This document shows, piece after piece, positions 26,438 through 35,819 of a stretch of 64,000 nucleotides of DNA. Positions within the stretch are counted from its first letter, which is position 1. Each line of letters starts with the position of its first letter. The stretch is from positions 1 to 64,000 of the forward strand of contig CAYNBI010000005.1 of NCBI GenBank assembly GCA_964395315.1. Reading direction: 5' to 3'. The DNA comes from CAVORB01 sp964395315. GTDB taxonomy: Bacteria > Pseudomonadota > Gammaproteobacteria > Chromatiales > Chromatiaceae. The translations under genes were made by a program, and so were the position numbers. The notes beneath the pieces were generated by a model, which had not been told where the DNA came from, did not search any database, and saw only the letters and a list, made by a program, of their open reading frames with translations.

Positions 26438-27247
26438 ATGACGAACTCCCCCCTTTCGCTACTCGACCGGATCCGCTTTGTGCTCGTGGAGACAACCCAC
26501 CCGGGGAACATCGGCGCCGTGGCACGAGCGATGAAGACCCAATGCCTGCGCCGCCTTGAGCTGGTGCGGCCTCGCCACTTCCCGAACGCGGAGGCGTTGG
26601 CGCGGGCCTCCGGGGCGGATGATCTTCTCGCGGCGGCCGGCGTTCATCAGGACCTGGTGGGGTCGCTTGCGGGTTGTCGGCTGGTGGTGGGCTCCAGCGC
26701 CCGTCTGCGCGCGATCGAGTGGCCCCTGTTGGAGCCGAGGGAGTGTGCGGAGCGCCTGCTCGACGAGGCGGCCGAGGGTGAGGTCGCCCTGGTGCTGGGG
26801 CGGGAGAGCTCCGGTCTCACGAACGACGAGCTCGCCCGGTGCCATTATTTGGTCAATATCCCCGTCAACCCGGAATTCAGCTCGTTGAACCTGGCGGCCG
26901 CGGCCCAGGTCTTCGCCTACGAGCTCCATCGCACGCTGCGTGAGCGCGAGGGCCTACGGCTGGTGGACGTACCCAGGGATCTCGCGCCGGCGGAGGTCAT
27001 GGAGGGCTTCCACCAGCACCTTGCCCAGGCGCTGGTGGACCTCGGGTTCAGCGATCCCGACCAGTCAAGCAAGCTGCTGCGGCGGCTGCGGCGGCTATTC
27101 AACCGCGCGCGACCCGACCGAATGGAGCTCAATATCCTGCGGGGCATTCTCAGCGCGGCGCAGGGCCGTAAGACATCCGATCGGTTCCGCAAGCCCGGAG
27201 ACGAAATCCACAGGGCTACAATGGGCAACGACCCGGCGAGTGAGTGA
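26438..27247 (+). CDS. trmJ: tRNA (cytidine/uridine-32-2'-O)-methyltransferase TrmJ
   Basis: 269 residues of the SPOUT class. The knotted SAM-binding motifs are VLVETTHPGNIGAVARAMKT, ALVLGRESSGLTNDEL and INIP-like VNIPVNPEFSSLNLAAA; the C-terminal helical extension (LLRRLRRLFNRARPDRMELNILRGIL) is the TrmJ-specific dimer part. It methylates position 32 of several tRNAs. It is followed 17 bases later by cysE, then by the isc operon, an arrangement common in gammaproteobacteria. Confidence 0.95.
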   Translation: MTNSPLSLLDRIRFVLVETTHPGNIGAVARAMKTQCLRRLELVRPRHFPNAEALARASGADDLLAAAGVHQDLVGSLAGCRLVVGSSARLRAIEWPLLEPRECAERLLDEAAEGEVALVLGRESSGLTNDELARCHYLVNIPVNPEFSSLNLAAAAQVFAYELHRTLREREGLRLVDVPRDLAPAEVMEGFHQHLAQALVDLGFSDPDQSSKLLRRLRRLFNRARPDRMELNILRGILSAAQGRKTSDRFRKPGDEIHRATMGNDPASE

Positions 27248-27264
27248 GGTTCGAGGAGTATTTG

Positions 27265-28089
27265 ATGTTCGACCGATTGCGCGAAGACATCGCCTGCGTG
27301 TTCGAGCGGGACCCCGCAGCGCGCAACGCGTTCGAGATCCTCACCACCTATCCCGGTCTGCACGCCGTGATGATGCACCGCCTCTCGCACGGCTTGTGGA
27401 AGCGCGGATTCAAATGGCTCGCCCGCTTTATTTCCAACGTCGCCCGGCTGTTCACGGGGATCGAGATCCATCCCGGGGCCCAGATCGGGCGCCGCTTCTT
27501 CATCGATCACGGCATGGGGGTCGTGATCGGGGAGACGGCCGTAATCGGTGAGGATTGCACCCTCTACCATGGGGTTACGCTGGGCGGCACGAGCTGGGAC
27601 AAGGGCAAACGCCATCCCACCCTCGGCCGCGATGTGGTCGTGGGCGCGGGTGCCAAGGTGCTCGGTCCGATCGAGATCGGTGACGGGGCCCGTATCGGCT
27701 CCAACGCGGTGGTGGTGAAGGCCATCGCGCCGGGTGCTACCGTGGTGGGGGTACCCGGCCATGTCGTCGGGCCGCGCCCCACTGACGCAGAGCTCGAGCG
27801 CCGGGCGGTGACGGCCGAACGCATCGGCTTCGACGCCTATGGCGCCACCCGGGACGCGCCCGACCCTGTCGCGCACGCGATCAACTGCATGCTCGATCAC
27901 ATTCACCTCATGGATCAGCGCATGGAGGCCATGTCCAAGGCCCTTGAACAGCGCGGGATCACGGGTCACTTCAATCACCTGCCGGACCTAGAGGCGTGCG
28001 AAATCGTTTCCACAGCAGAGGAACCCGCGGGTGAGGGGACAACGCAAGCCCCGGCCGACGGCTCCGAGAAGGTTAAATCCGATCTCTGA
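27265..28089 (+). CDS. cysE: Serine O-acetyltransferase
   Basis: 274 residues. The ATG at 27265 has GAGGAG close upstream. Short CysE form: N-terminal helices (MFDRLREDIACVFERDPAAR, LTTYPGLHAVMMHRLSH), then a left-handed beta-helix of hexapeptide repeats with the catalytic HGMGVVIGETAVIGEDCTLYHGVTLGGT and GAGAKVLGPIEIGDGARIGSNAVV. It makes O-acetylserine, the direct precursor of cysteine and so of sulfur for the isc genes next door. The C-terminal about 90 residues are a variable tail. Confidence 0.95.
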   Translation: MFDRLREDIACVFERDPAARNAFEILTTYPGLHAVMMHRLSHGLWKRGFKWLARFISNVARLFTGIEIHPGAQIGRRFFIDHGMGVVIGETAVIGEDCTLYHGVTLGGTSWDKGKRHPTLGRDVVVGAGAKVLGPIEIGDGARIGSNAVVVKAIAPGATVVGVPGHVVGPRPTDAELERRAVTAERIGFDAYGATRDAPDPVAHAINCMLDHIHLMDQRMEAMSKALEQRGITGHFNHLPDLEACEIVSTAEEPAGEGTTQAPADGSEKVKSDL

Positions 28090-28255
28090 GGCGCATGGCA
28101 ACGCGCAACCGTATCCGCTGACCAATGCGCAAGGTCCCGCGCCATGGGGTTCCCCAGCGCACCGGAACTGGACTCTTTCGGCATATCCTTGTATTCTTAT
28201 CTACTACTCTAGCGCCAGCCCTATCAGCGGGCTTCTTCGCGTGCAAAGCCCACTA

Positions 28256-28280
28256 ATACTTGATCGCTTTTGTCGGGTAT
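28256..28280 (+). promoter_or_regulatory. Type 1 IscR-binding site upstream of iscR
   Basis: The left half ATACTTGA and right half GTCGGGTAT match the type 1 consensus ATASYYGACTRWWWYAGTCRRSTAT at 21 of 25 positions by my count. A TTGATC (28260-28265) and TAGGCT (28283-28288), 17 bases apart, form a weak promoter inside it. Holo-IscR would therefore repress the operon by covering the -35 region. Confidence 0.72.
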
Positions 28281-28323
28281 TGTAGGCTACCACCGGTTTC
28301 CAGTGGCAGGAGCATCTTCAAAC

Positions 28324-28809
28324 GTGAGACTCACCACCAAAGGTCGTTACGCGGTTACCGCCATGTTGGACTTGGCGATTCATCATGGCAACGGGCCCAT
28401 ATCCCTCGCGGATATCGCCCAGCGTCAGGGCATCTCCCTCTCCTACCTCGAACAGTTATTCTCCAGGCTGCGCAGACGGTCGCTGGTTTCGAGCGTCCGC
28501 GGCCCCGGCGGTGGGTATAACCTGGCGCGCACCGCAGCGGAGATCCATGTCGCCGAGGTGATTGCTGCGGTGGACGAGAACGTGGACACGACCCGTTGCG
28601 GCGGGGCGCACAATTGTCAGAACAACGGTCCCTGCCTGACCCATGACCTCTGGCACGACCTCAGCGCTCGCATCTACGAATACCTCAACTGCATCAGCCT
28701 TCAGGACCTGGTCGATCGCAAGGGCGTCCAGACTTCGTCGGAACGGCAGGGACGACCCGAAGTCAGCCTGGACGGGTTTCACGGTCGCCGGGTCAGCGCG
28801 GGCGCCTGA
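28324..28809 (+). CDS. iscR: Fe-S cluster-responsive transcriptional regulator IscR
   Basis: 161 residues from the GTG at 28324 (start RLTTKGRYAVTAMLDLA is invariant in IscR). The Rrf2 winged helix includes SLADIAQRQGISLSYLEQLFSRLRR. The 2Fe-2S ligands C92, C98, C104 and H107 fall at exactly the E. coli positions. With a cluster it represses its own operon; without one it acts on type 2 sites. First gene of the complete isc operon. Confidence 0.97.
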   Translation: MRLTTKGRYAVTAMLDLAIHHGNGPISLADIAQRQGISLSYLEQLFSRLRRRSLVSSVRGPGGGYNLARTAAEIHVAEVIAAVDENVDTTRCGGAHNCQNNGPCLTHDLWHDLSARIYEYLNCISLQDLVDRKGVQTSSERQGRPEVSLDGFHGRRVSAGA

Positions 28810-28844
28810 CCGGACGTCGGGACCGAGCGCATTCGGAGTTTGAG

Positions 28845-30059
28845 ATGAAGTTACCCGTCTACATGGACTACTCGGCGACGACCCCTGTGGACCCGAGGGT
28901 TGCCGAGAAGATGTGCAGCTGTCTGACCTTGGAAGGGACCTTCGGCAACCCGGCTTCCCGCTCCCACGCTTTCGGCTGGAGTGCGGAGTCGGCGGTGGAG
29001 GAGGCACGCCGCGAGGTCGCGGCATTGGTCAACGCCGATCCCAAGGAGATCGTCTGGACCTCTGGAGCCACGGAGTCAGACAACCTCGCGCTGAAGGGCG
29101 CGGCCCACTTCTACCAGAAGAAGGGCAAGCACATCATTACCTGCAAGACCGAGCACAAGGCGGTGCTCGATACCTGTCGTCAGCTCGAGCGAGAGGGTTT
29201 CGAGGTCAGCTACCTCGACCCCGAGCCGAGCGGCCTGATCGACCTGGGCAAGCTGGAGGACGCCATGCGTGAAGACACCACGCTGGTGTCCATCATGCAC
29301 GTCAACAACGAGATCGGCGTCATCCAGGACATCGAGTCCATCGGTGAGATCACCCGTTCCCGCAAGGTGCTCTTCCATGTCGACGCGGCGCAGAGCACCG
29401 GCAAGGTGCCGATCGATCTTGAGCGCCTAAAGGTCGACCTGATGTCCTTTTCCGCCCACAAGACTTACGGCCCCAAGGGCGTCGGAGCCCTGTACGTGCG
29501 ACGCAAGCCGCGGGTGCGCATCGAGGCGCAGATGCACGGCGGCGGCCATGAGCGCGGCATGCGCTCCGGCACCCTTGCCACCCACCAGATCGTCGGCATG
29601 GGCGAGGCATTTCGGATCGCGCGGGAGGAAATGTCGGCGGAGAACGAGCGTGTCCTCGCTTTGCGCCAGCGGTTCTGGAACGGCATCAGGGACATGGAGC
29701 AGGTATTCCTGAACGGCGACGAGGAGCATCGGGTCGCCGGCAACCTGAACGTCAGCTTCGCCTACGTTGAAGGTGAGTCCCTCATCATGGCGCTCAAGGA
29801 TCTGGCGATGTCTTCGGGTTCCGCATGCACCTCCGCGAGTCTTGAGCCGAGCTATGTGCTGCGTGCGATCGGCAGAGATGACGAACTCGCCCACAGCTCG
29901 CTGCGCTTCACCTTGGGGCGCTTCTCGACCGAGGAGGAAGTGGACTACGCGATCGAGAAGATCCGCAGCCAGGTGGGCAGGCTACGTGACCTCTCCCCCC
30001 TATGGGACATGTACAAAGACGGCATCGACCTCAAGTCGGTGCAGTGGGCCGCCCATTGA
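28845..30059 (+). CDS. iscS: Cysteine desulfurase IscS
   Basis: 404 residues. PLP lysine K206 in SFSAHKTYGPKG and the persulfide cysteine C328 in SSGSACTSASLEPSYVLRA, both at E. coli numbering. IscS turns cysteine into alanine plus an enzyme persulfide that feeds IscU, TusA, thiolation and, in sulfur oxidisers, possibly the Rhd/TusA relay found further right. It lies 35 bases after iscR. Confidence 0.98.
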   Translation: MKLPVYMDYSATTPVDPRVAEKMCSCLTLEGTFGNPASRSHAFGWSAESAVEEARREVAALVNADPKEIVWTSGATESDNLALKGAAHFYQKKGKHIITCKTEHKAVLDTCRQLEREGFEVSYLDPEPSGLIDLGKLEDAMREDTTLVSIMHVNNEIGVIQDIESIGEITRSRKVLFHVDAAQSTGKVPIDLERLKVDLMSFSAHKTYGPKGVGALYVRRKPRVRIEAQMHGGGHERGMRSGTLATHQIVGMGEAFRIAREEMSAENERVLALRQRFWNGIRDMEQVFLNGDEEHRVAGNLNVSFAYVEGESLIMALKDLAMSSGSACTSASLEPSYVLRAIGRDDELAHSSLRFTLGRFSTEEEVDYAIEKIRSQVGRLRDLSPLWDMYKDGIDLKSVQWAAH

Positions 30060-30105
30060 CGGCGTCCGGACCGGCGTCGCCGGTCCTTACCAGAGGTGAG
30101 CAAGC

Positions 30106-30489
30106 ATGGCTTACAGTGACAAGGTCCTGGATCACTACGAGAATCCCCGCAACGTGGGGACCTTCAACAACGCCGATCCCAGCGTCGGAACGGGCATGGT
30201 CGGCGCGCCGGCCTGCGGCGACGTCATGCGACTGCAGATCAAGGTCAACGAGCAGGGCGTAATCGAGGATGCGCGCTTCAAGACCTACGGCTGCGGTTCG
30301 GCGATTGCGTCGAGCAGCCTGCTGACGGAGTGGGTGAAGGGCAAGACCTTGGCCGAGGCGCAGGAGATCAAGAACCAGGAGATCGCCGACGAGCTCGCCC
30401 TGCCCCCGGTGAAGGTGCATTGCTCGGTGCTCGCAGAGGACGCCATCAAGGCGGCGATCCAGGACTACGAGAAGAAGCGCGGCTGCTGA
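30106..30489 (+). CDS. iscU: Fe-S scaffold protein IscU
   Basis: 127 residues. All three cluster cysteines are present (GAPACGDVMRLQI, YGCGSAIASSS, VHCSVLAEDAI) along with the HscA-recognition LPPVK. IscU holds the nascent 2Fe-2S cluster while IscS supplies sulfur. AGAGGTGA lies before the ATG. Full length. Confidence 0.98.
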   Translation: MAYSDKVLDHYENPRNVGTFNNADPSVGTGMVGAPACGDVMRLQIKVNEQGVIEDARFKTYGCGSAIASSSLLTEWVKGKTLAEAQEIKNQEIADELALPPVKVHCSVLAEDAIKAAIQDYEKKRGC

Positions 30490-30553
30490 GCCGGGCCGCG
30501 CGGAGGATCGGGAGAAGGGCGCTTCAGGCCGAACACAAACGGAAACTCGAATC

Positions 30554-30877
30554 ATGGGAATCTCGATGACGCCGGCGGCGGCCGATCATGTCCGCAAGTT
30601 CCTGGCTGGCAGGGGCAAGGGCGTCGGCATCCGGCTTGGCGTGCGCACCTCGGGCTGCTCTGGTATGGCCTACGTGCTGGAGTTCGCTGATGAGCTGGAG
30701 GAGGAGGACCTGGTCTTCGAGGATCATGGCGTCAAGGTGATCGTTGATCCGAAGAGCCTCATCTACCTGGACGGCACGGAGCTTGACTACACCAAGGAAG
30801 GCCTCAACGAGGGGTTCAAGTTCAACAACCCCAACGTCAAAGACAGCTGCGGTTGCGGCGAGAGCTTCAACGTCTGA
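30554..30877 (+). CDS. iscA: Fe-S assembly protein IscA
   Basis: 107 residues of the A-type carrier family: MGISMTPAAADHVRKFL, the first ligand in TSGCSGMAYVLEFAD and the final CGCGESF pair. It carries Fe or clusters to target apoproteins, mostly for 4Fe-4S assembly. In the standard place between iscU and hscB. Confidence 0.97.
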   Translation: MGISMTPAAADHVRKFLAGRGKGVGIRLGVRTSGCSGMAYVLEFADELEEEDLVFEDHGVKVIVDPKSLIYLDGTELDYTKEGLNEGFKFNNPNVKDSCGCGESFNV

Positions 30878-30904
30878 GCTCGCCCCGGCTCGGCACACGC
30901 GCAA

Positions 30905-31450
30905 GTGTTGGACCTCTCGAAAAACCACTTCGAGCTGTTCGGGCTGCCAGAGGTCTTTTCCATGGATCTCGCCCTGCTGGCGGAGCGCTACCGGTCCCTG
31001 CAGAAAACGCTGCACCCAGACCGGTTCGCCGCCGCGGGGGATCGTGAGAGGAGGCTCTCGCTGCAGGCCTCTACCCGCGTAAACGAGGCATACCAGACCT
31101 TACGGGATCCCCTCTTGCGAGCCCAGTATCTCCTTGCCTTGCGCACGGGAGAGGTCGGCGGAAAGAATGAGACGACGCGGGATACCGCATTTCTGATGGA
31201 GCAGATGGAACTGCGTGACGCGCTGTCGGCGGCCAAGTACGCGGCAGATCCTGTTGGCGCGGTGGGCGCCGTCTTAGACCAACTCGGCGAGCTATCCAGG
31301 ACGCTTACGGGTGCGCTCGGAGATTGCCTGGACGAGCCAACCGCGGAGCGGCTTGCACAGGCGCATGAGTTGGTGGTCAAGCTGCAGTTCGTCGAGAAAT
31401 GCCGAGTCGAGGCCGAGCAGTTGGAGGCGGACTTCGAGGACGCCCTATAG
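30905..31450 (+). CDS. hscB: Co-chaperone HscB
   Basis: 181 residues, GTG start. J domain with HPD at 37-39 (KTLHPDRFAAAGDRERR) and the C-terminal three-helix IscU-binding domain (ETTRDTAFLMEQMELRDAL). It recruits IscU to HscA and stimulates its ATPase. The next gene, hscA, begins only after a 245-base spacer with two hairpins, which is longer than usual for this operon. Confidence 0.95.
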   Translation: MLDLSKNHFELFGLPEVFSMDLALLAERYRSLQKTLHPDRFAAAGDRERRLSLQASTRVNEAYQTLRDPLLRAQYLLALRTGEVGGKNETTRDTAFLMEQMELRDALSAAKYAADPVGAVGAVLDQLGELSRTLTGALGDCLDEPTAERLAQAHELVVKLQFVEKCRVEAEQLEADFEDAL

Positions 31451-31463
31451 CTGGCGAGGGAAA

Positions 31464-31649
31464 GCCCGTATCGGACGGGCGCCGCAGTCCTTCACGAGCG
31501 AATCCTGCCGCGATCTCACGGAGCGTCCGGATCCGTCGCGACTCGGCTTCGCGGGTGCTGGATGCGCAACGCGGGTTGGTCGGCAACATCACACGGGAAG
31601 GCCCCGCGCTTGGCGTGGCTCTTGGCGACCCTCGGGCCATTATGGCCCG
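31464..31649 (+). other. Two hairpins in the hscB-hscA spacer
   Basis: GCCCGT-ATCGG-ACGGGC at 31464-31480 and CGGGCCA-TTA-TGGCCCG at 31633-31649, both perfect stems. Neither has a T-tract. No credible frame lies in the 31451-31695 spacer. They may set mRNA processing or differential expression within the operon (inference). Confidence 0.5.
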
Positions 31650-31695
31650 CCCGCCGCTGTTGCGAGTGGGGACGCGTTCCAATCCGGGAGGATGA

Positions 31696-33570
31696 ATGGC
31701 ATTACTTCAGATCGCCGAGCCGGGCCGCTCAGCGGCGCCACACCAGCATAGGCTGGCGGCGGGTATCGACCTGGGTACGACCAACTCGCTCGTCGCGACG
31801 GTCCGCAGCGGACGGGCGGAGACCTTGCCGGACGAGCAAGGCCGGCACATGCTCCCCTCCGTGGTGCGCTTCGCCGAGAACGGGGTGGAAGTCGGGTATG
31901 CCGCCATGGCGGTCGCTACCGAGGATCCGCTGAACACCGTCGCCTCGGTCAAGCGTCTCATCGGGCGCGGCGTCGGGGACGTGAAGGCCCTGGGCTCGCG
32001 GCTCCCCTACGAGTTCGTGCGGACGGAAGGGCCGGTTCCGCGCATCCGTACCCGGCGCGGCGACCTGAGTCCGGTCGAGGTCTCGGCGGAGATCCTCCGG
32101 GTGCTGGCGGCACGGGCAGAAGGCGTCCTGGGCGGAGACCTTACGGGCGTCGTGATCACGGTGCCGGCTTACTTCGACGAAGCCCAGCGGCAGGCTACGA
32201 AAGACGCGGCGAGCCTTGCCGGTCTCAAGGTCTTCAGGCTGCTGAGCGAGCCGACCGCCGCGGCCGTGGCTTACGGTCTGGACCAGGATGCGGACGGTGT
32301 GCACGCCGTCTACGACCTCGGTGGAGGCACCTTCGACATCTCGATCCTGCGATTGCGCCGAGGGGTGTTCGAGGTATTGGCGACCGGAGGCGACTCCGCC
32401 CTCGGCGGCGACGACATGGATCGCTTCCTGGCCCGTTGGATCATGGAACGGGCGGGAATCGGCCACGACCAACAGGATCACCGCCTCCTGCGCCGATTGC
32501 TGCGGGATGCCTGCGCCGCCAAAGAGGCGCTATCCTCGTCCGACGCGGCACCACTGGCAATCACCTTGCCCGACGGCTCGGTCTGGGAGGGGGAGATCGA
32601 GCGAGCGACCTTCGATCAACTCGTGGATCCGCTGATCTCCAAGACCATCGCGGCTTGTCGGCGAACCCTGCGGGATTCGGGGCTGCGCGCGGACGAAATC
32701 AAGGACGTGGTCATGGTCGGGGGTTCGACGCGTGTGCCGCGTGTGCGGGAACGGGTCCGCGAGTTCTTCGGTAACGAGCCCCTGGTGGATATCGACCCCG
32801 ACCGGGTGGTGGCCATCGGCGCGGCGCTGCAGGCTGACGTTCTGGCTGGGAACAAGCCTGATGACGAGATGCTGTTGCTCGATGTGATTCCCTTGTCCCT
32901 TGGGTTGGAGACCATGGGTGGTCTGGTCGAGAAGATCATTCCGCGCAATACGACCATTCCCGTGGCACGGGCGCAGGAGTTTACTACCTTCAAGGACGGC
33001 CAGACCGCGATGGCGGTCCATGTGTTGCAGGGGGAGCGCGAGCTGGTCAGCGATTGCCGCTCCCTTGCCCGCTTCGAGCTGCGCGGCATCCCGCCCATGG
33101 TGGCGGGAGGCGCGCGCATCCGGGTGGCCTTCGAGGTGGACGCGGACGGTCTCCTGAGCGTGACCGCCGTCGAGCAGAGCCGCGGCGTCAAGGCTCAGGT
33201 GGAGGTCAAGCCCTCGTACGGGCTCACGGACAATGAGATCGAGTCCATGCTCAAGGACTCCCTGGCCCACGCCGGTGACGACCTGATCGCGCGGCGCCTG
33301 CGCGAGCAGCAGGTCGAGGCGCGGCGGACGATCGAGGCCCTGCGCTCGGCCCTGGCCGGCGATGGTGATCGCCTGCTCGATGCCGACGAGCGCCAGCGCA
33401 TCGATGAGGCGGTGGTCGCCCTGGAACGCACCGCTGCCGGAGACGATGCGGATGCGATCAAGGTCGCGACCGAGATTCTGGAGAAGGTCTGCGAGGGCTA
33501 TGTGGAGCGACGCATGAACGCGAGCATTCACGACGCCATGGCGGGCCACAAGGTTGAAGAGTTCGAGTGA
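31696..33570 (+). CDS. hscA: Hsp70-family chaperone HscA
   Basis: 624 residues. Hsp70 ATPase signatures AAGIDLGTTNSLVATV, VYDLGGGTFDISILRL and DVVMVGGSTRVPRVRERV, then the substrate-binding domain with the HscA-type DVIPLSLGLETMGG. It releases clusters from IscU in an ATP cycle with HscB. The ATG at 31696 has CGGGAGG upstream. The stop overlaps the fdx start. Confidence 0.97.
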   Translation: MALLQIAEPGRSAAPHQHRLAAGIDLGTTNSLVATVRSGRAETLPDEQGRHMLPSVVRFAENGVEVGYAAMAVATEDPLNTVASVKRLIGRGVGDVKALGSRLPYEFVRTEGPVPRIRTRRGDLSPVEVSAEILRVLAARAEGVLGGDLTGVVITVPAYFDEAQRQATKDAASLAGLKVFRLLSEPTAAAVAYGLDQDADGVHAVYDLGGGTFDISILRLRRGVFEVLATGGDSALGGDDMDRFLARWIMERAGIGHDQQDHRLLRRLLRDACAAKEALSSSDAAPLAITLPDGSVWEGEIERATFDQLVDPLISKTIAACRRTLRDSGLRADEIKDVVMVGGSTRVPRVRERVREFFGNEPLVDIDPDRVVAIGAALQADVLAGNKPDDEMLLLDVIPLSLGLETMGGLVEKIIPRNTTIPVARAQEFTTFKDGQTAMAVHVLQGERELVSDCRSLARFELRGIPPMVAGGARIRVAFEVDADGLLSVTAVEQSRGVKAQVEVKPSYGLTDNEIESMLKDSLAHAGDDLIARRLREQQVEARRTIEALRSALAGDGDRLLDADERQRIDEAVVALERTAAGDDADAIKVATEILEKVCEGYVERRMNASIHDAMAGHKVEEFE

Positions 33571-33908
33571 TGACGAAACTGGTTTTTCTGCCGCACGAGG
33601 AGATTTGTCCCGAGGGGGCCTTGATCGAGGTCGAACCGGGCGTGAGCATCTGCGACGCCGCGCTGCAGAACGGCATCGAGATCGAGCACGCGTGCGAGAA
33701 GTCCTGCGCCTGCACGACCTGCCACGTCATCATTCGCGAGGGATTCGATTCACTGGAGGAGGCGGCGGAGGGCGAGGAGGACATGCTCGACAAGGCATGG
33801 GGCGTGGAGCCGGAATCGCGCCTCAGCTGTCAGGCCATCGTTGGCGACGAGGATCTGGTGATCGAGATTCCGAAGTACACCATCAATATGGTGTCAGAGC
33901 ATCATTGA
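33570..33908 (+). CDS. fdx: Isc-type 2Fe-2S ferredoxin
   Basis: 112 residues; the ATG shares one base with the hscA TGA. Ligands C42, C48, C51 and C87 sit at the E. coli positions, with the extra C46 also conserved. It supplies electrons for cluster assembly on IscU. Confidence 0.97.
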   Translation: MTKLVFLPHEEICPEGALIEVEPGVSICDAALQNGIEIEHACEKSCACTTCHVIIREGFDSLEEAAEGEEDMLDKAWGVEPESRLSCQAIVGDEDLVIEIPKYTINMVSEHH

Positions 33909-33984
33909 CTCGCTTTCGCCACCAGAATCGATGACACTAAAATCTCGCTCTCCGTTGTAACAAAGTCAGCCCGGAGGATGTTCC

Positions 33985-34185
33985 ATGGGCCTCAAGTGGA
34001 CCGATACCCTCGATATCGCCATCGCGTTGGACGAGGCGCATCCCGATGTGGATCCGCGTTACGTCAATTTCGTCGATCTACGCGAATGGGTGATGTCGCT
34101 CTCCGAGTTCGACGACGACCCGGCGCACTCCGGAGAAAAGATCCTAGAGGCCATTCAAGTGGCCTGGATAGAGGAGCGCGAGTGA
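33985..34185 (+). CDS. iscX: Fe-S assembly protein IscX
   Basis: 66 residues, very acidic, start GLKWTDTLDIAIALDEAHPD and end LEAIQVAWIEERE, the standard family pattern. IscX binds IscS and iron and tunes desulfurase activity. GGAGGA precedes the ATG. It ends the isc operon. Confidence 0.96.
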   Translation: MGLKWTDTLDIAIALDEAHPDVDPRYVNFVDLREWVMSLSEFDDDPAHSGEKILEAIQVAWIEERE

Positions 34186-34218
34186 TGCTCGGGGCTACTC
34201 GGCTCTGACCGGCTGCGG

Positions 34219-34647
34219 TCAGCACTGCTCCCAGGGGAGTCCGCGAAAACGCCAGCCGCCTTGGGTGCTGCGGTGGTGATGCTCGTCAAGATCCCCTTCG
34301 AATCCTTCGTCGATGTGGAAGACGTTCCGCATGCCGCTCGCGATCAGGGCCTTGCCGGCCTCCAGCGAGCGCTTGCCGCTGCGGCAGATCAGGATCACGG
34401 GCGTGCACGGATTCTCGGAGGAGCACACGGCTCCGCCGAGCAGAAGCTTGCGAATCTCTGTGTCGAAGTGCTCGTTGACCGTCCAGTCCGGCTCGTCGAT
34501 CCAGGGTACGTGGACGGCCCCACTGGGGTGGCCGACGAACAGGTACTCCATGGTGGAGCGGATGTCGACGAGGATGGCCGTCGGATCGTCGTGCAGTATC
34601 TGCCAGGCCTGCTGGGGGGTGAGGCTCTTGGGGCCGGAGTCGCTCAT
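34219..34647 (-). CDS. Cytoplasmic single-domain rhodanese
   Basis: 142 residues. Active-site loop ILICRSGKRSLEAGKAL with C88, preceded by ILVDIRSTMEYLFVGHPSGAVHVPW. AGAGGAT gives the ATG at 34647 a good ribosome-binding site. Rhodaneses move sulfane sulfur to thiol acceptors; there is no signal peptide. It converges on iscX and diverges from the acyltransferase gene. A sulfur-donor role beside isc is plausible but not shown. Confidence 0.88.
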   Translation of the reverse strand: MSDSGPKSLTPQQAWQILHDDPTAILVDIRSTMEYLFVGHPSGAVHVPWIDEPDWTVNEHFDTEIRKLLLGGAVCSSENPCTPVILICRSGKRSLEAGKALIASGMRNVFHIDEGFEGDLDEHHHRSTQGGWRFRGLPWEQC

Positions 34648-34816
34648 AGCGGGGGATCCTCTTGGTGGTGCTTTCGACGTTCTCGACTGACGCATCGATA
34701 CTAACCGTTGTCCGCAACGCCCGGAAGGGCGATGGCGGACGGCGCGGCGCAGCGAAAAACCCGCCGCTCATGGCCGGGAGCTTACCTGAACGCGCATGCG
34801 AGCCTTGAGGAGACGG

Positions 34817-35746
34817 ATGGCGGCGATCACTGACAGCGGCAGCCCTCAACCCCTACCCGCCACGCTCAGGGATCGGTTGCTGGCGGTGTTTCTCTATCTC
34901 ATCTCGCGGCTTCCCTTGACCTCGCTACAGGGGCTCGGATGGCTGTTTGGCTACGTCCTGGACAAGATCCCCAACAAGCAACGGCGTAACGCCCTGATCA
35001 ACATCGAGCTGTGTTTTCCTCACTTCAGCCGCGAGCAGGCGCTGGCGTTTCGCGCCCGCTCCCTGCGCGAGAACGGCAAGACCTATTTCGAGATGGCCTA
35101 CCTGCTGTTACGGCCGGCCGACAAGGTTCTGTCCCTGATCAAGGGCGTCTCCGGGGGCGAGTTCGTGCGGCGGGAGGACGGTCGAGGGTTGATCGTGCTT
35201 TCGCCTCACCTGGGTGCCTGGGAACTCGCGGGTCTGTACCTGTCGTCCCTTGGACCTACGACGACCTTGTACAAGCCGCAAGAGCTGCTCGATGCGCTCA
35301 TCTTCGAGGCGCGGGGACGTGCCGGGGCGGTTCTGGTTCCGACCGATGCGCAGGGCGTTCGCCGGATCATGCAGGCACTCAAGCGTGGCGAATCCGTGGG
35401 CATCCTACCGGATCAGGAGCCCAAGGCTCACCGGGGTGCCGTCTTCGCCCCCTTCTTCGGGGTTCCGGCCTTCACCATGCTTTTGGTTTCGCGTTTGGCC
35501 CGTAAGACGGGCTCCCGCGTCGTGTTCATGTTCGCCGAACGGCGCGCCGGAGGAGCTGGTTTCCACATCCATTGCCTGCCCGCCCCGGACGGCATCGACG
35601 CGGAGGACGAAGAGGCCGCGGCCAGCGCGCTCAATCGCGGTGTGGAGCAATGCATTGCGGTCTGCCCCGAGCAGTACATTTGGCCGTACAAGCGCTTCCG
35701 CCACCGCCCTCAGGGCATGGAGAAGTTGTACCGGGGTAAGCTTTGA
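34817..35746 (+). CDS. LpxL/HtrB-type lipid A acyltransferase
   Basis: 309 residues from the ATG at 34817 (GAGGAG close upstream); an ATG at 34796 adds seven residues. One N-terminal membrane anchor (RLLAVFLYLISRLPL), the HX4E catalytic motif HLGAWE (H131, E136), and ILPDQEPKAHRGAVFAPFFG as substrate loop. It adds a secondary acyl chain to lipid A at the inner membrane. Whether laurate or myristate cannot be read. Confidence 0.92.
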   Translation: MAAITDSGSPQPLPATLRDRLLAVFLYLISRLPLTSLQGLGWLFGYVLDKIPNKQRRNALINIELCFPHFSREQALAFRARSLRENGKTYFEMAYLLLRPADKVLSLIKGVSGGEFVRREDGRGLIVLSPHLGAWELAGLYLSSLGPTTTLYKPQELLDALIFEARGRAGAVLVPTDAQGVRRIMQALKRGESVGILPDQEPKAHRGAVFAPFFGVPAFTMLLVSRLARKTGSRVVFMFAERRAGGAGFHIHCLPAPDGIDAEDEEAAASALNRGVEQCIAVCPEQYIWPYKRFRHRPQGMEKLYRGKL

Positions 35747-35819
35747 ATCCCGTCGGCGCGAATGGCCGGAAAGGAGGCGGGGTGACCCCGTCCAGCCGTG
35801 GACGGGGCCGGTGCCGGTG

